37,560 nucleotides of DNA from Oceanospirillaceae bacterium (GTDB lineage Bacteria; Pseudomonadota; Gammaproteobacteria; Pseudomonadales; Balneatricaceae): assembly GCA_003521845.1 (NCBI GenBank), contig DPHB01000032.1:79796-117355 (forward strand), read 5' to 3'. The position numbers and the translations under genes are program-made. This document shows positions 15,366 to 24,005 of the stretch, one piece after another (within the stretch, counting starts at the first letter, position 1; each line of letters opens with the position of its first letter). The notes under the pieces are model-generated. The model was not told where the DNA came from and ran no database searches. It saw only the letters and a list, made by a program, of their open reading frames with translations.

Positions 15366-17065
15366 GGTTTTACCTGCGCAGATAATTTATCTAACGTTGA
15401 TTTAACTAATGGATTACTCGAAGCAAATCGTGGGGTAAACTGTTTTCTTTGTTCGATTAAATCTGTTTCGTCAGCATAGCCAATCAACACCCCGGCTTCG
15501 GCTATGCGGGATTGAATATCTGTGCTCTCAATCAAGCCATCGGGAACAGTGACCCGTTGACGAGGCTGTCGGGCCCAGCGAAAGAGTGCTTCATGCAGCC
15601 TTTGTTTTACTGCTAGGTGCGCAGCTGCCTGACTTTCTCCAATATCATTTAACTCATTAGGGTCGGAGTGTAAGTCAAACAGCATAGGGCGGTAACCTTC
15701 TGCCAGTATATATTTCCAACGCCCATCACAGGCCATGCGCAGCCAAGCATCCCGAGAAGCTTGGTCTAATTCAATACGCGAGCTCTGGAAAGCATAATCA
15801 GCTTCACAAACTACAATATCTCGCCATTGATCAGGGGTTTTACCATGTAACCAAGGCGTTAGAGAAAGACCATCCATAATATTGGGAACGGCAGCTCCGC
15901 CATGGATTTCAAGAAAGGTCGGTGCTAAATCAATGGCTTCCACCAAGGCATCACAACGCGTACCCCGCGTGGCATCGGCACGGTTATCAGGGTCCACAAT
16001 AATCAGTGGTGTACGGATAGTGCATTCGTGGAACATTTCCTTATCGCCCAACCAGTGGTCACCCATAAAGTCACCATGGTCGGAACAAAAGACAATCATG
16101 GTATTGTCCATCAGAGCCTGCTCTTCCATAAACTCAAACAGCCGGCCCAATTCGTCATCAATTTGTTTTATTAAGCCCATGTAGCCAATCAGTGACGATT
16201 CGCGAACGTCCTTACGAGCAAAGGTTTGCGATACCCTATGATGGGTCATGGCCTCATACACAGGGTGGGGATTGTTCAGCTCACTATCACTGCGCACCAA
16301 TGGTAGGGCATCTTCGGCCGTATACATGCCGGCATAAGGCTCTGGCACCACATAGGGCCAATGGGGCTTTATGTAACTCAAGTGCAATAACCAAGGTTGA
16401 TCGGATTCTTGTTGCGCCTCTTTGATAAATTCCATAGCGCGATTGGTGGTATAGGCTGTTTCTGAATGTTCCGCAGGCACACGTGCCGGCAGATGGCTGT
16501 ATTTCAAAAACCAGCCTGAGCGCAAGGTACCGTCCGTATCAGTCACCGTATTGGCCCAGGCTTCCCAAGGGTTATCGCCCCCAAAACCCTGATCGCGCAA
16601 ATACTGATTGTAATTAGGGTCAGGATCATGCCCGGAAAAAGGGTGAATACCATCATCCCGCTCATATGGGTCAAAGCCACATTCGGCTATGCGTACACCG
16701 ATGGGTGACTTGGCATCAATTCCCATACGTGCCATGCCGGAATAATCAGCGCGCATATGGGTTTTACCCACCAACACCGACTTCACTCCTAGTGGCCGCA
16801 GGTGATCACCGATAGTCATTTCCCCGGCCTTCAGTGGGACAAAGTTCCAACTGGCGCCATGGGATTGCATATATCGACCTGTGTAGTAACTCATGCGAGA
16901 GGGGCCACACACAGGAGACTGCACGTAAGCTCGATCAAAGATCACACCACGTGCTGCCAAAGCATCAATATTGGGAGTGTGTAATTTAGGATGACCATAG
17001 CACGACAGGTAATCAGCACGGAGCTGATCACACATGATAAACAAGGTGTTTTTTGTTTTACTCAT
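15362..17065 (-). CDS. formylglycine-dependent sulfatase / phosphonate monoester hydrolase family enzyme
   Basis: 567 residues. An alkaline-phosphatase-superfamily hydrolase: an early metal Asp in MCDQLRADY (D13), the C-x-P-x-R signature C53-G-P-S-R57 whose Cys is expected to be matured to formylglycine, a VGKTHMRADYSG segment, KPHWPYVVPEPY and the metal loop CSDHGDFMGDHWLGDKEMFHE. The last features and the length are nearer to phosphonate monoester hydrolases than to choline sulfatase. No signal peptide is visible, so it is cytoplasmic. It forms an operon with the cupin and is divergent from a LysR gene, which probably regulates it. Sulfate ester or phosphate/phosphonate ester substrate cannot be told. 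Confidence 0.85.
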   Translation of the reverse strand: MSKTKNTLFIMCDQLRADYLSCYGHPKLHTPNIDALAARGVIFDRAYVQSPVCGPSRMSYYTGRYMQSHGASWNFVPLKAGEMTIGDHLRPLGVKSVLVGKTHMRADYSGMARMGIDAKSPIGVRIAECGFDPYERDDGIHPFSGHDPDPNYNQYLRDQGFGGDNPWEAWANTVTDTDGTLRSGWFLKYSHLPARVPAEHSETAYTTNRAMEFIKEAQQESDQPWLLHLSYIKPHWPYVVPEPYAGMYTAEDALPLVRSDSELNNPHPVYEAMTHHRVSQTFARKDVRESSLIGYMGLIKQIDDELGRLFEFMEEQALMDNTMIVFCSDHGDFMGDHWLGDKEMFHECTIRTPLIIVDPDNRADATRGTRCDALVEAIDLAPTFLEIHGGAAVPNIMDGLSLTPWLHGKTPDQWRDIVVCEADYAFQSSRIELDQASRDAWLRMACDGRWKYILAEGYRPMLFDLHSDPNELNDIGESQAAAHLAVKQRLHEALFRWARQPRQRVTVPDGLIESTDIQSRIAEAGVLIGYADETDLIEQRKQFTPRFASSNPLVKSTLDKLSAQVKP

Positions 17066-17154
17066 CGGCTAACCTTAATGGGTATTATTTATATTTTTAG
17101 TTGCCAAACATAATAAGTTGAAAGCCTGTGACTTTCAGTTTATTAATTGTTATC

Positions 17155-17175
17155 GTGATTACCTTTGGTTATCAC
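17155..17175. promoter_or_regulatory. palindromic candidate LysR operator
   Basis: GTGATTACC and GGTTATCAC (8 of 9 paired) flank TTT, giving a 21-bp dyad in the 149-base gap between the divergent sulfatase-family and LysR genes. Position and symmetry suit a LysR-type regulator site. Confidence 0.5.
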
Positions 17176-17214
17176 TAAGGTTTATACATATTATCCAAAG
17201 AGGCATGGATACCA

Positions 17215-18126
17215 ATGCGCATTCAGCAATTACAACTACTTGTTGCGTTGGCAGAAACGGGTAGCTTACGGGCGGCTGCGAAGCAACTACACGTTACCCA
17301 ACCTGCCCTAACCAAGGCGCTACGTCAGTTAGAAGATGAGTTTTCTACCACCTTGGTGACGAGGACACCTAAAGGTGCACGGTTAACTGAGACCGGAGAA
17401 ATCCTGCGCGCCCGCGCGGCCGCCGTGCTGCGGGAAGTAGACCGGGCAAAACAGGAAGTTGCATGGCAAACCCGCAAGGAGCAAGCTACGGTTGTTATTA
17501 GCGTATCGCCAGGTGCGGCCATGACGTTAATCCCTGGCGCTCTAAAGCGCCTGCATGACCGCTGGCCTGATGTTCTTGTGTCTATTATTGATGCCGTTTA
17601 TCCTCTTTCCCATGCACTGGTTCGAAGTGGTAAGGTGGAGTTGGCAATAGGCCCCTTACCAGCGGAGGGGGTTGATAATGATCTCTACACAACGCCCTTG
17701 GGCGAGGCGCGGACGATTTTGGTCACTCGCAACACGAGTAAGTATGCTAGTAGCACCACCAAGGAAGACCTTACTCAGGCATCATGGATACTAGCTGGTC
17801 CAAAAGACGGACCAGGTGACCCTCAGCGACTAACTTTTCAACTTGGCGAGGGCTTTTCACCAAGAATTGTCGCTCAATGTGAGTCCTATTTATCGGTATT
17901 AGCCATATTGCCATCTATTGATGCCATCGCCTTAGTCCCTGAATCGATTTTTCATCAATATGGCACTGCCGTAGGCTTAAGCCAAGTCACCGTTAATGTC
18001 AGTCAATTGTTGCCTAAAGTGATGATACACACTGTCTGGCTGGCAGACACCACTCTCACTGCCCCGGCGGCTGGTTTGTTGGATGCCATTAAACAGGAAA
18101 CTGCTTATAAGACAGGTGGCGTTTAG
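17215..18126 (+). CDS. LysR-family transcription regulator
   Basis: 303 residues. The N-terminal helix-turn-helix (residues 1-60, with RIQQLQLLVALAETGSLR and ALTKALRQLE) and the effector-binding domain (about 90-290) are standard. It is divergent from the sulfatase-family/cupin operon and convergent with an alpha/beta hydrolase gene. The ATG follows AGAGG. By position it most likely controls the sulfatase-family operon through the dyad at 17155-17175. The effector is unknown. Confidence 0.87.
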   Translation: MRIQQLQLLVALAETGSLRAAAKQLHVTQPALTKALRQLEDEFSTTLVTRTPKGARLTETGEILRARAAAVLREVDRAKQEVAWQTRKEQATVVISVSPGAAMTLIPGALKRLHDRWPDVLVSIIDAVYPLSHALVRSGKVELAIGPLPAEGVDNDLYTTPLGEARTILVTRNTSKYASSTTKEDLTQASWILAGPKDGPGDPQRLTFQLGEGFSPRIVAQCESYLSVLAILPSIDAIALVPESIFHQYGTAVGLSQVTVNVSQLLPKVMIHTVWLADTTLTAPAAGLLDAIKQETAYKTGGV

Positions 18127-18143
18127 CCATTAACTAAATAAGT

Positions 18144-18980
18144 TTAATGAGACTCTAATATGTCAGCTAACCACTGATTATAGGTTGGATTATTCCCCAA
18201 AGGCCATTTCATGATTTCTTCAAGCACACTGAAGTGGTCCGTGTTTGGCACTTCGATACTGGCACTGGCATTGCCAGCAGTGACCCATTGATGGTGCTGA
18301 GTAGAATTCTGACACAAGAATGCATTGGTTTCTGTGGCCCCTACAACCCACAGCCCAGGAACTGCGTGAGCGCAAAATCGACGGGACACATTGGCTGCTC
18401 GGGCCGTTGCAGGTGTTAATCTTAAGTTTTTGTTTAAACTTGTGGCGATCAATGGCTCGGGATCGTAAACCCCACTAATACCCAGTACACCATTGACAGC
18501 AGGCTTATCAAGACCAGCGGTACGCGTATTGGCCAGTGCTAGCTCCACGGCAATCTGGCTTCCAGCAGAATGTCCTATCAAAATAACCGGCACATCCTGA
18601 CCTCGCAATGTTTCCTCTCGGAGACTATTCAGACTAAGGCTCACTAGTTCTGTGAGTTCCTGCAAGCTGACCTCTGGGCAGAGGGGATAATTAACCAATC
18701 CAAAGTGCCAACCTGTATCAACAAAGTTGGGTGCTAAAAAATGGAACTGAGATTTATCCCGAGACTGCCAATATCCAGCATGGTAATAGATCACTAAGCC
18801 TTTGATCTTCCCCAGACCAGGGAACCAATCAAATCGCTGCCGAACATGTTCGCCATAAACCAAGTCAGTATGATGCTCATAGTTAGCTCTGGTTTGATTA
18901 TTTAATTGTGCGTAGCGGGCAAGTAACACATCAAAAGTCGAGCGAATTTGGCCTTCAACATACTCGAATTGTGGTTCCAT
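18144..18980 (-). CDS. alpha/beta hydrolase, arylformamidase-like
   Basis: 278 residues. The nucleophile elbow is IGHSAGSQIA (Ser in G-H-S-A-G), the oxyanion region is IYYHAGYWQSRDKSQF, close to the H-G-G-x-W form of kynurenine-formamidase-like enzymes, and the C-terminal NTDHFSVLEE supplies the catalytic His. Such enzymes hydrolyse formamides, esters or carbamates in the cytoplasm. It is divergent from the TRAP binding-protein gene (234-base gap), so the two may be co-regulated and the enzyme may act on the imported solute. No kynurenine genes are nearby, so kynurenine is not favoured. Confidence 0.8.
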   Translation of the reverse strand: MEPQFEYVEGQIRSTFDVLLARYAQLNNQTRANYEHHTDLVYGEHVRQRFDWFPGLGKIKGLVIYYHAGYWQSRDKSQFHFLAPNFVDTGWHFGLVNYPLCPEVSLQELTELVSLSLNSLREETLRGQDVPVILIGHSAGSQIAVELALANTRTAGLDKPAVNGVLGISGVYDPEPLIATSLNKNLRLTPATARAANVSRRFCAHAVPGLWVVGATETNAFLCQNSTQHHQWVTAGNASASIEVPNTDHFSVLEEIMKWPLGNNPTYNQWLADILESH

Positions 18981-19155
18981 CGTGGACTATCTCTCATTTG
19001 ACTATAGGCTGAAATCTGCTACGGAAAATAGATAGTGACAATCATTTTGTCAACTACAACGATTATGCCAACAAGCTTGTTAAGGCGCGCAAGCACCCTG
19101 AAAGCGTCTCATTACGGCACATTAATAAAGAAAAAAATAATACTTTACATATAAA

Positions 19156-19193
19156 GGATTATTGGAGTAGCCTGAAAAGAACTCGAATAATCC
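19156..19193. promoter_or_regulatory. inverted repeat before the TRAP binding-protein gene
   Basis: GGATTATT (19156-19163) and AATAATCC (19186-19193) are exact inverted copies 22 bases apart, ending 21 bases before the start at 19215. They could be two half-sites for a regulator. The remainder of 18981-19214 holds nothing else I can name. Confidence 0.3.
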
Positions 19194-19214
19194 TAATAAT
19201 AAAGGTGTTGAAAA

Positions 19215-20237
19215 ATGAAAAAATTCCTCGCTGCCTCTTTGGCTTCTGGCTTAATGCTGAGTGTATCGACCGTAGCTATAGCAACAGAAACCTTGATACT
19301 GTCATCCTGGCTACCACCGAAACACCCCATCGTTGCTGACATGATTAAGCCATGGATCAAGACTGTCGAAAAAGAAAGTAATGGTGAGCTTAGCATCAAG
19401 ATATTACCCAAAGCCCTAGGTGCACCACCGGCTCACTTCGATTTGGCAAAAGACAATGTAGCAGACATTACCTATGGGGTTCACGGTTATCAACCGGGGC
19501 GCTTTAAGCTGGTGGGGGTTTCCGAATTACCGTTTCTAGGTGATAGTTCTGAAGCTGCTTCGGTGGCCTATTGGCGAACTCACGAAAAATTCTTAGCAGC
19601 GGCCAATGAGCACGAAGGGGCAGTGCTCTTAGGGCTTATGAACCATGGTCCCGGTGCGATTTATAACAACGTGCGCAGCATCAACAGCGTGGCTGATCTT
19701 GATGGTTTGAAATTCCGTGTTGGTGGCGGTGTAGCTGGCACTCTAGCCAAGGGGCTGAATATTACGCCGCTCATGGCACCGGCTCCGAAAAGCTATGAAA
19801 TGTTGGCTAATGGTGTCGCCGACGGCATTTTGTTCCCGGCTGAATCAATTAAATCATTTAAGCTAACCAATTACCTCAAATACGCTACTAGCGTGCCGGG
19901 TGGCTTGTATAATACCTCTTTCTTCCTAGTGGCTAGCTCAAAGAAATTTAACGCGCTATCTAAGTCTAATCAGGCCGCTCTAATGCGTGCTTCTGGAGAA
20001 AATTTTGCCCGCATTGCCGGCCGAGGTTGGGATGCTGCCGATGCTGCGGGTAGGCGGGAAATGCAGGCCAAAGGCATCGAATATACTCAAGCATCGGATA
20101 GCTTTATCAATGAAATCCAACAGGTGGCCGCACCACTTGAAGCAGCATGGATTAAATTGGCCAACGACAATGGCGTTGACGGAGCAGCGGCACTGGCCTA
20201 TTTACGTGCTGAAATTGCGAAAGAATCAAATGACTGA
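19215..20237 (+). CDS. TRAP transporter substrate-binding protein (DctP type)
   Basis: 340 residues. A Sec signal peptide (MKKFLAASLASGLMLSVSTV, cleavage after AIA) is followed by a DctP-family periplasmic protein: LILSSWLPPKHP, the central DLDGLKFRVGGG strand where the conserved Arg would bind a carboxylate, and YNTSFFLVAS. It would capture an organic acid in the periplasm. The membrane subunits DctQ and DctM are absent from both sides, so it must work with permease subunits encoded elsewhere or be an orphan. AAGGTG precedes the ATG. Its divergent neighbour is the alpha/beta hydrolase. Confidence 0.9.
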   Translation: MKKFLAASLASGLMLSVSTVAIATETLILSSWLPPKHPIVADMIKPWIKTVEKESNGELSIKILPKALGAPPAHFDLAKDNVADITYGVHGYQPGRFKLVGVSELPFLGDSSEAASVAYWRTHEKFLAAANEHEGAVLLGLMNHGPGAIYNNVRSINSVADLDGLKFRVGGGVAGTLAKGLNITPLMAPAPKSYEMLANGVADGILFPAESIKSFKLTNYLKYATSVPGGLYNTSFFLVASSKKFNALSKSNQAALMRASGENFARIAGRGWDAADAAGRREMQAKGIEYTQASDSFINEIQQVAAPLEAAWIKLANDNGVDGAAALAYLRAEIAKESND

Positions 20238-20348
20238 TCATTAGCAAAATTGAGTGGTGCCGGACTGGTCTTCATGAAAGCCAGAGTAAATGTGAATATG
20301 ACTATTTATTCAGATCTTCACTAGGTTAGGCGCTAGAAAACAATAGTT

Positions 20349-21716
20349 TTAAAGCAGCTGCTTCAAGCACGCACTCATAGCGGCGTAGGTGCTCTCTTGT
20401 AGAGGGTGCTCGCCGTTACTAATGACTTGATTGCCTGTCACATACACATCCTTTACAGGATTGTGGTTGCTGCCAAAGCACCATAGGTCTAGCCATTTTT
20501 CTGGTGCCGCACAGGCTAAGGTTGGGTAGCTAATATCCAAACTGATAAAGTCGGCGCGCCTACCTTCGGCAATGCCTGCTTCTAGACCACAAGCGGCGGC
20601 GCCGTCAGTGACACATTTTTGATACAGATAATTACCCACGCTAGTATTGTTGGCATCGTACAAGCGGTTGCGCTGTTGTTCATGTAAGCGTTGGCTGTAT
20701 TCTAGCAAGCGTATTTCTTCAGCTGGGGATAGGCATACATGGCTATCGGAACCAATACCAAAGCGGCCACCAGCTTGGGCCAGCTGGGTAGCGGGGAAGA
20801 TACCATCGCCTAAGTTAGCCTCGGTTGTGGGGCAAATACCCACCACGGCTTGGCTGCGGATAATATGTTGTAGCTCGTTGTCGTCAATATGGGTGGCATG
20901 CACCAAACACCAGCGCTCACTCAAACCAATTTCATTAGCCAACCAAGCTACAGGACGCTGGCCACTCCAGGCGATGCAGTCGTTAACTTCTTTTTGCTGC
21001 TCCGCAATATGAATGTGCACCGGCCAGCTGCTATCAGAGGCACTTAAGGTGTGTTGTATTTGCTCGGCTGTGACGGCGCGCAAAGAGTGAAAGCACAGGC
21101 CTTGGTTTATACGGCTAGAAGTATTGCTACTGGCTAGCTCTTGGTGCAAACCTAGGTAAGCATCTACGTCATGCAAAAAACGTTTTTGGCCATCGTTGGC
21201 TGGCTGGCCGCCAAAGCCACCATGGCTATATAGTACGGGTAGCAAGGTTTGGCCAATACCGGTATCCAAGGCTGCATCACGTACAGCTAGGGCCATAGTG
21301 GCTGGGTTGTCATAGGCTTGGCCATTGGCTTGATGGTGCAAATAATGGAATTCGGCCACTTGCGTGTAGCCGGCTTTAAGCATATCGATGTACAGAAAAC
21401 TAGCAATGGTCTGTACCTGTTCTGGGGTGAGCTTGCTGACTAAACCATACATCAGGTCGCGCCAGCTCCAAAAGCTATCGGCTGGGTTAAGGCTGACTTC
21501 GGCCAAACCTGCCATGGCTCTTTGGAAGGCGTGGGAGTGCAAATTCACCATGCCCGGCAAGATGGGGCCCTGTAATCTTGTGTCGAGTTGTTGAGCCGTG
21601 CTGCCAACTTGTATATTGGCAAAACAACCAGCAATAATTTGAAAACGAACATCTTTAGCCCAGCCTGTGGGGAGTAGGGCGTGATCGGCGTGATAGTATG
21701 GCATGGATAAATTCAC
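20349..21716 (-). CDS. hutF: formimidoylglutamate deiminase
   Basis: 455 residues, an amidohydrolase-superfamily enzyme. The first metal motif is NLHSHAFQRAMAG; further ligands are in VHIHIAEQ and in VHATHIDDNEL, and the catalytic Asp in GIGSDSHVCLSP. HutF converts N-formimidoyl-L-glutamate to N-formyl-L-glutamate and ammonia, the fourth step of the five-step histidine pathway. It is divergent from hutC; a HutC operator at 21727-21740 sits 11 bases before the start codon and so could repress directly. An alternative in-frame ATG lies four codons in. HutG at 28880 completes this branch. Confidence 0.95.
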   Translation of the reverse strand: MNLSMPYYHADHALLPTGWAKDVRFQIIAGCFANIQVGSTAQQLDTRLQGPILPGMVNLHSHAFQRAMAGLAEVSLNPADSFWSWRDLMYGLVSKLTPEQVQTIASFLYIDMLKAGYTQVAEFHYLHHQANGQAYDNPATMALAVRDAALDTGIGQTLLPVLYSHGGFGGQPANDGQKRFLHDVDAYLGLHQELASSNTSSRINQGLCFHSLRAVTAEQIQHTLSASDSSWPVHIHIAEQQKEVNDCIAWSGQRPVAWLANEIGLSERWCLVHATHIDDNELQHIIRSQAVVGICPTTEANLGDGIFPATQLAQAGGRFGIGSDSHVCLSPAEEIRLLEYSQRLHEQQRNRLYDANNTSVGNYLYQKCVTDGAAACGLEAGIAEGRRADFISLDISYPTLACAAPEKWLDLWCFGSNHNPVKDVYVTGNQVISNGEHPLQESTYAAMSACLKQLL

Positions 21717-21726
21717 TTGTATTTAA

Positions 21727-21740
21727 CTTGTATAGACAAG
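21727..21740. promoter_or_regulatory. HutC operator between hutF and hutC
   Basis: CTTGTATAGACAAG, a near-perfect palindrome, in the 91-base divergent region. It matches the motifs at 5963-5976 and 23895-23908 and resembles HutC sites known in Pseudomonas. It would give control of hutF and autoregulation of hutC. Confidence 0.85.
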
Positions 21741-21807
21741 ATGTTACTACCTTTTTGCCACACAACGCCATATAATTACGACATAAATAAGCTAACAAAG
21801 CGTCATT

Positions 21808-22557
21808 ATGAAGGATACAGCTCTAGTCGATAGCCTCTTGGCGGTGATGGAAGATTCGCCAGCCCCTATTTACCAACGGGTAAAAGGTGCCATTAGTACC
21901 AAGGTGGCCAGTCAAGAATGGTTGCCCCATCAACGCGTACCTTCCGAAGCTGAGCTAGTGAAAGCGCTAGGTGTAAGCCGCATGACGGTGAACCGAGCCT
22001 TGCGCGAACTAACCGCCGAAGGCGTGTTGGAACGTCAGCAGGGTGTGGGTACCTTTGTCGCGCCGCAAAAAGTGCACTCAGCTTTGTTTGAAGTACACAA
22101 TATTGCCGATGACATTAGTGCGCGTGGTAACAAGCACCATGCCCAGGTACTGCGCTTGGATTCTGGTCAGGCCACCACCGATGAAGCTATGCAACTGGGT
22201 GTGCGCACAGGTAATGCCGTATTTCGGTCACTATTAGTACACTTTGAAAATGACAAGCCTGTGCAGATGGAAGAACGCGTCGTGAACGCCGTTATTGCCC
22301 CCGAATATGCTGAACAAGATTTCACCACTATTACCCCCTATGCATATCTAAACCAGGCAGCGCCCATAAGTGAAGGCGAGCATCTAGTCGAAGCGGTTAC
22401 GCCTACTCGTTGGGAAGCCCAGGCCTTGGGTTTGTCAGATGCAGCGGCCTGTTTGCAAATTCGCCGCCGTACTTGGAGTGGCGACAATATTGTTACCAGT
22501 GCACGTCTGTTGTCGCCGGGCCATGTATTGCAATTGTTTGGCCACTTTCAACGATAA
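21808..22557 (+). CDS. hutC: histidine utilisation repressor HutC (GntR family)
   Basis: 249 residues. An N-terminal winged helix-turn-helix (IYQRVKGAISTKV, EAELVKALGVSRMTVNRALRELTAEGVLERQQGVGTFVA) is followed by a UTRA ligand-binding domain (about 85-240; for example QMEERVVNA, and RRRTWSGDNIVTSARLL near the end). HutC represses hut genes until urocanate binds. The gene is divergent from hutF across a HutC operator. The M24 gene follows 40 bases downstream and probably shares its transcript. Confidence 0.95.
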   Translation: MKDTALVDSLLAVMEDSPAPIYQRVKGAISTKVASQEWLPHQRVPSEAELVKALGVSRMTVNRALRELTAEGVLERQQGVGTFVAPQKVHSALFEVHNIADDISARGNKHHAQVLRLDSGQATTDEAMQLGVRTGNAVFRSLLVHFENDKPVQMEERVVNAVIAPEYAEQDFTTITPYAYLNQAAPISEGEHLVEAVTPTRWEAQALGLSDAAACLQIRRRTWSGDNIVTSARLLSPGHVLQLFGHFQR

Positions 22558-22597
22558 TAATCAGCAGTATTGCTACACATGTATGAGGATGGTAAGT

Positions 22598-23833
22598 ATG
22601 TTGGACGCACGCAAGTTAACTTATTTGAATCAAGACGGGGCCGATAAACCACTCAAAAGCCCTGTGCCCCGTGCAACCTTGCTGCAGGCGCGAGCATACC
22701 GTTTGTCGCGTATTCGTGAGCAACTGGTGGCGCATGATTGTGCCGCTATCTTGTTATATGACCCTGTCAATATTCGCTATGCCTTTGACTGCTCCAATAT
22801 GCAGGTTTGGACTGCCCACAATGCCTACCGTTACGCGCTGATTTTTGCCGACGGTCCAGGCATCATGTTTGAATTTGCCGGTTGTCACCATCTATGTGAA
22901 AACCTTGCTGGTATTGATCAGATTCGCAACGCCACCTCGTGGATCTACATGAGTTCGGGGGAGCGCAGTGGTGAACGTCTGGCTATTTGGGCAGATGAAA
23001 TTAATGGTTTAATAGAAGAATACGGTGGCGGTAACAAACGCCTCGCCATTGATAAAATCGAACCCATCGGTCTCCATGCATTGCAGGCCAAGGGTATTGA
23101 ATATGTGGAAGGTCAAGAGCTGACAGAAACAGCTCGTGCTATTAAGAGTGCCGAAGAAATCGAGCTGATGCGCTGGACTATTCGTGTGTGTGAAGCAGGC
23201 ATGGCGCGTATTTATCAACATTCTGTACCCGGTGTGACGGAACAAGAATTGTGGGCTCACCTGCACTTTGAAAACGCCCGCTCTGGTGGCGAATGGCTAG
23301 AAACGCGTTTGTTAACTTGTGGTGCGCGCACTAATCCTTGGTATCAGGAATGTTCGGATTATGAGTGCCAAGAGGGCGAAATGATCTCCTTTGATACGGA
23401 CATGATTGGCCCCTATGGGTATTGTGCAGATATTTCTCGTGCCTGGACCTGCGGCCACACGCCTATGAGCGATACTCAAAAACGTATTTATAGCGCTGCG
23501 GTAGAGCAGATTGAGTACAATCTAGACATTATTAAACCAGGTGTTAGTTTTGCGGAATTTAATGAGCGTTCGTGGCAAATACCTGCGGCCTACGAGCCAT
23601 ACCGCTATTCGCTTGCGGCCCATGGTGTTGGTATGGCCGACGAATGGCCCGTCGTACCTTTGCATCCAGACTTTGCTTCAGCTCACGCTGGGCACTTTGA
23701 AGAAAATATGGTGGTCTGCGTAGAAAGCTTAATTGGCGAAGCAGGCAGCGAAAGCGTGAAGTTAGAGACGCAAGTGTTGATTACTAAAGACGGAATAGAG
23801 CGCCTAGAAACCTTCCCCTTTGAAGACGTTTAG
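22598..23833 (+). CDS. M24-fold protein of the DddP (DMSP lyase) type
   Basis: 411 residues from ATG 22598 (GAGG about 10 bases upstream; longer in-frame starts lie inside hutC). A pita-bread M24 protein that aligns along its length with DddP: GGGNKRLAIDKI, GGEWLETRLL, ARTNPWYQECSDYEC, SFDTDMIGPYGYCADISRAW, AAHGVGMADEWP, VCVESLIGE and KLETQVLI. These keep the six DddP metal ligands (two Asp in FDTD, Asp in ADIS, His, two Glu) and the catalytic Asp and Tyr near the His. It lacks about 25 N-terminal residues where DddP has its lid Trp. DddP cleaves dimethylsulfoniopropionate to DMS and acrylate; placement directly after hutC suggests instead, or also, a histidine- or urocanate-related role. Function is not proven. 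Confidence 0.75.
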   Translation: MLDARKLTYLNQDGADKPLKSPVPRATLLQARAYRLSRIREQLVAHDCAAILLYDPVNIRYAFDCSNMQVWTAHNAYRYALIFADGPGIMFEFAGCHHLCENLAGIDQIRNATSWIYMSSGERSGERLAIWADEINGLIEEYGGGNKRLAIDKIEPIGLHALQAKGIEYVEGQELTETARAIKSAEEIELMRWTIRVCEAGMARIYQHSVPGVTEQELWAHLHFENARSGGEWLETRLLTCGARTNPWYQECSDYECQEGEMISFDTDMIGPYGYCADISRAWTCGHTPMSDTQKRIYSAAVEQIEYNLDIIKPGVSFAEFNERSWQIPAAYEPYRYSLAAHGVGMADEWPVVPLHPDFASAHAGHFEENMVVCVESLIGEAGSESVKLETQVLITKDGIERLETFPFEDV

Positions 23834-23894
23834 CGCGCCTATCTATTAGCGATTCTTTAAACTAGCTGAGATGAGGTGTATTTTTAATTTTTAA

Positions 23895-23908
23895 CTTGTA
23901 TATACATG
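23895..23908. promoter_or_regulatory. HutC-type operator upstream of hutU
   Basis: CTTGTATATACATG differs from the other two operators at one position of the right arm. It lies 98 bases before the hutU start, in the gap after the M24 gene, so hutU probably has its own regulated promoter. Confidence 0.75.
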
Positions 23909-24005
23909 TATAGTTGTCATAAAATGCCCGCCATGGATCGGGGCCATTATTAGTGATGCGAATGAGCGTCAGTAAAATGAGCCCAAAATTAATTGAGGTG
24001 GAACT

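Noticed and set aside
14962..15479. 147- and 152-residue plus-strand frames opposite the cupin gene
   Set aside because: They are antisense to a clear cupin with intact motifs and have no recognisable domain.
15362..17065. Choline sulfatase (betC)
   Set aside because: The C-G-P-S-R signature, length and C-terminal region fit phonate monoester hydrolase-like enzymes better, and no choline or betaine genes are adjacent.
22439..22597. N-terminal extension of the M24 protein
   Set aside because: It overlaps the end of hutC in another frame, and similarity to DddP begins after ATG 22598.
22598..23833. Second creatinase
   Set aside because: It shares the M24 fold with the gene at 12971 but has the complete metal-ligand set, which creatinase lacks, and aligns with DddP instead.
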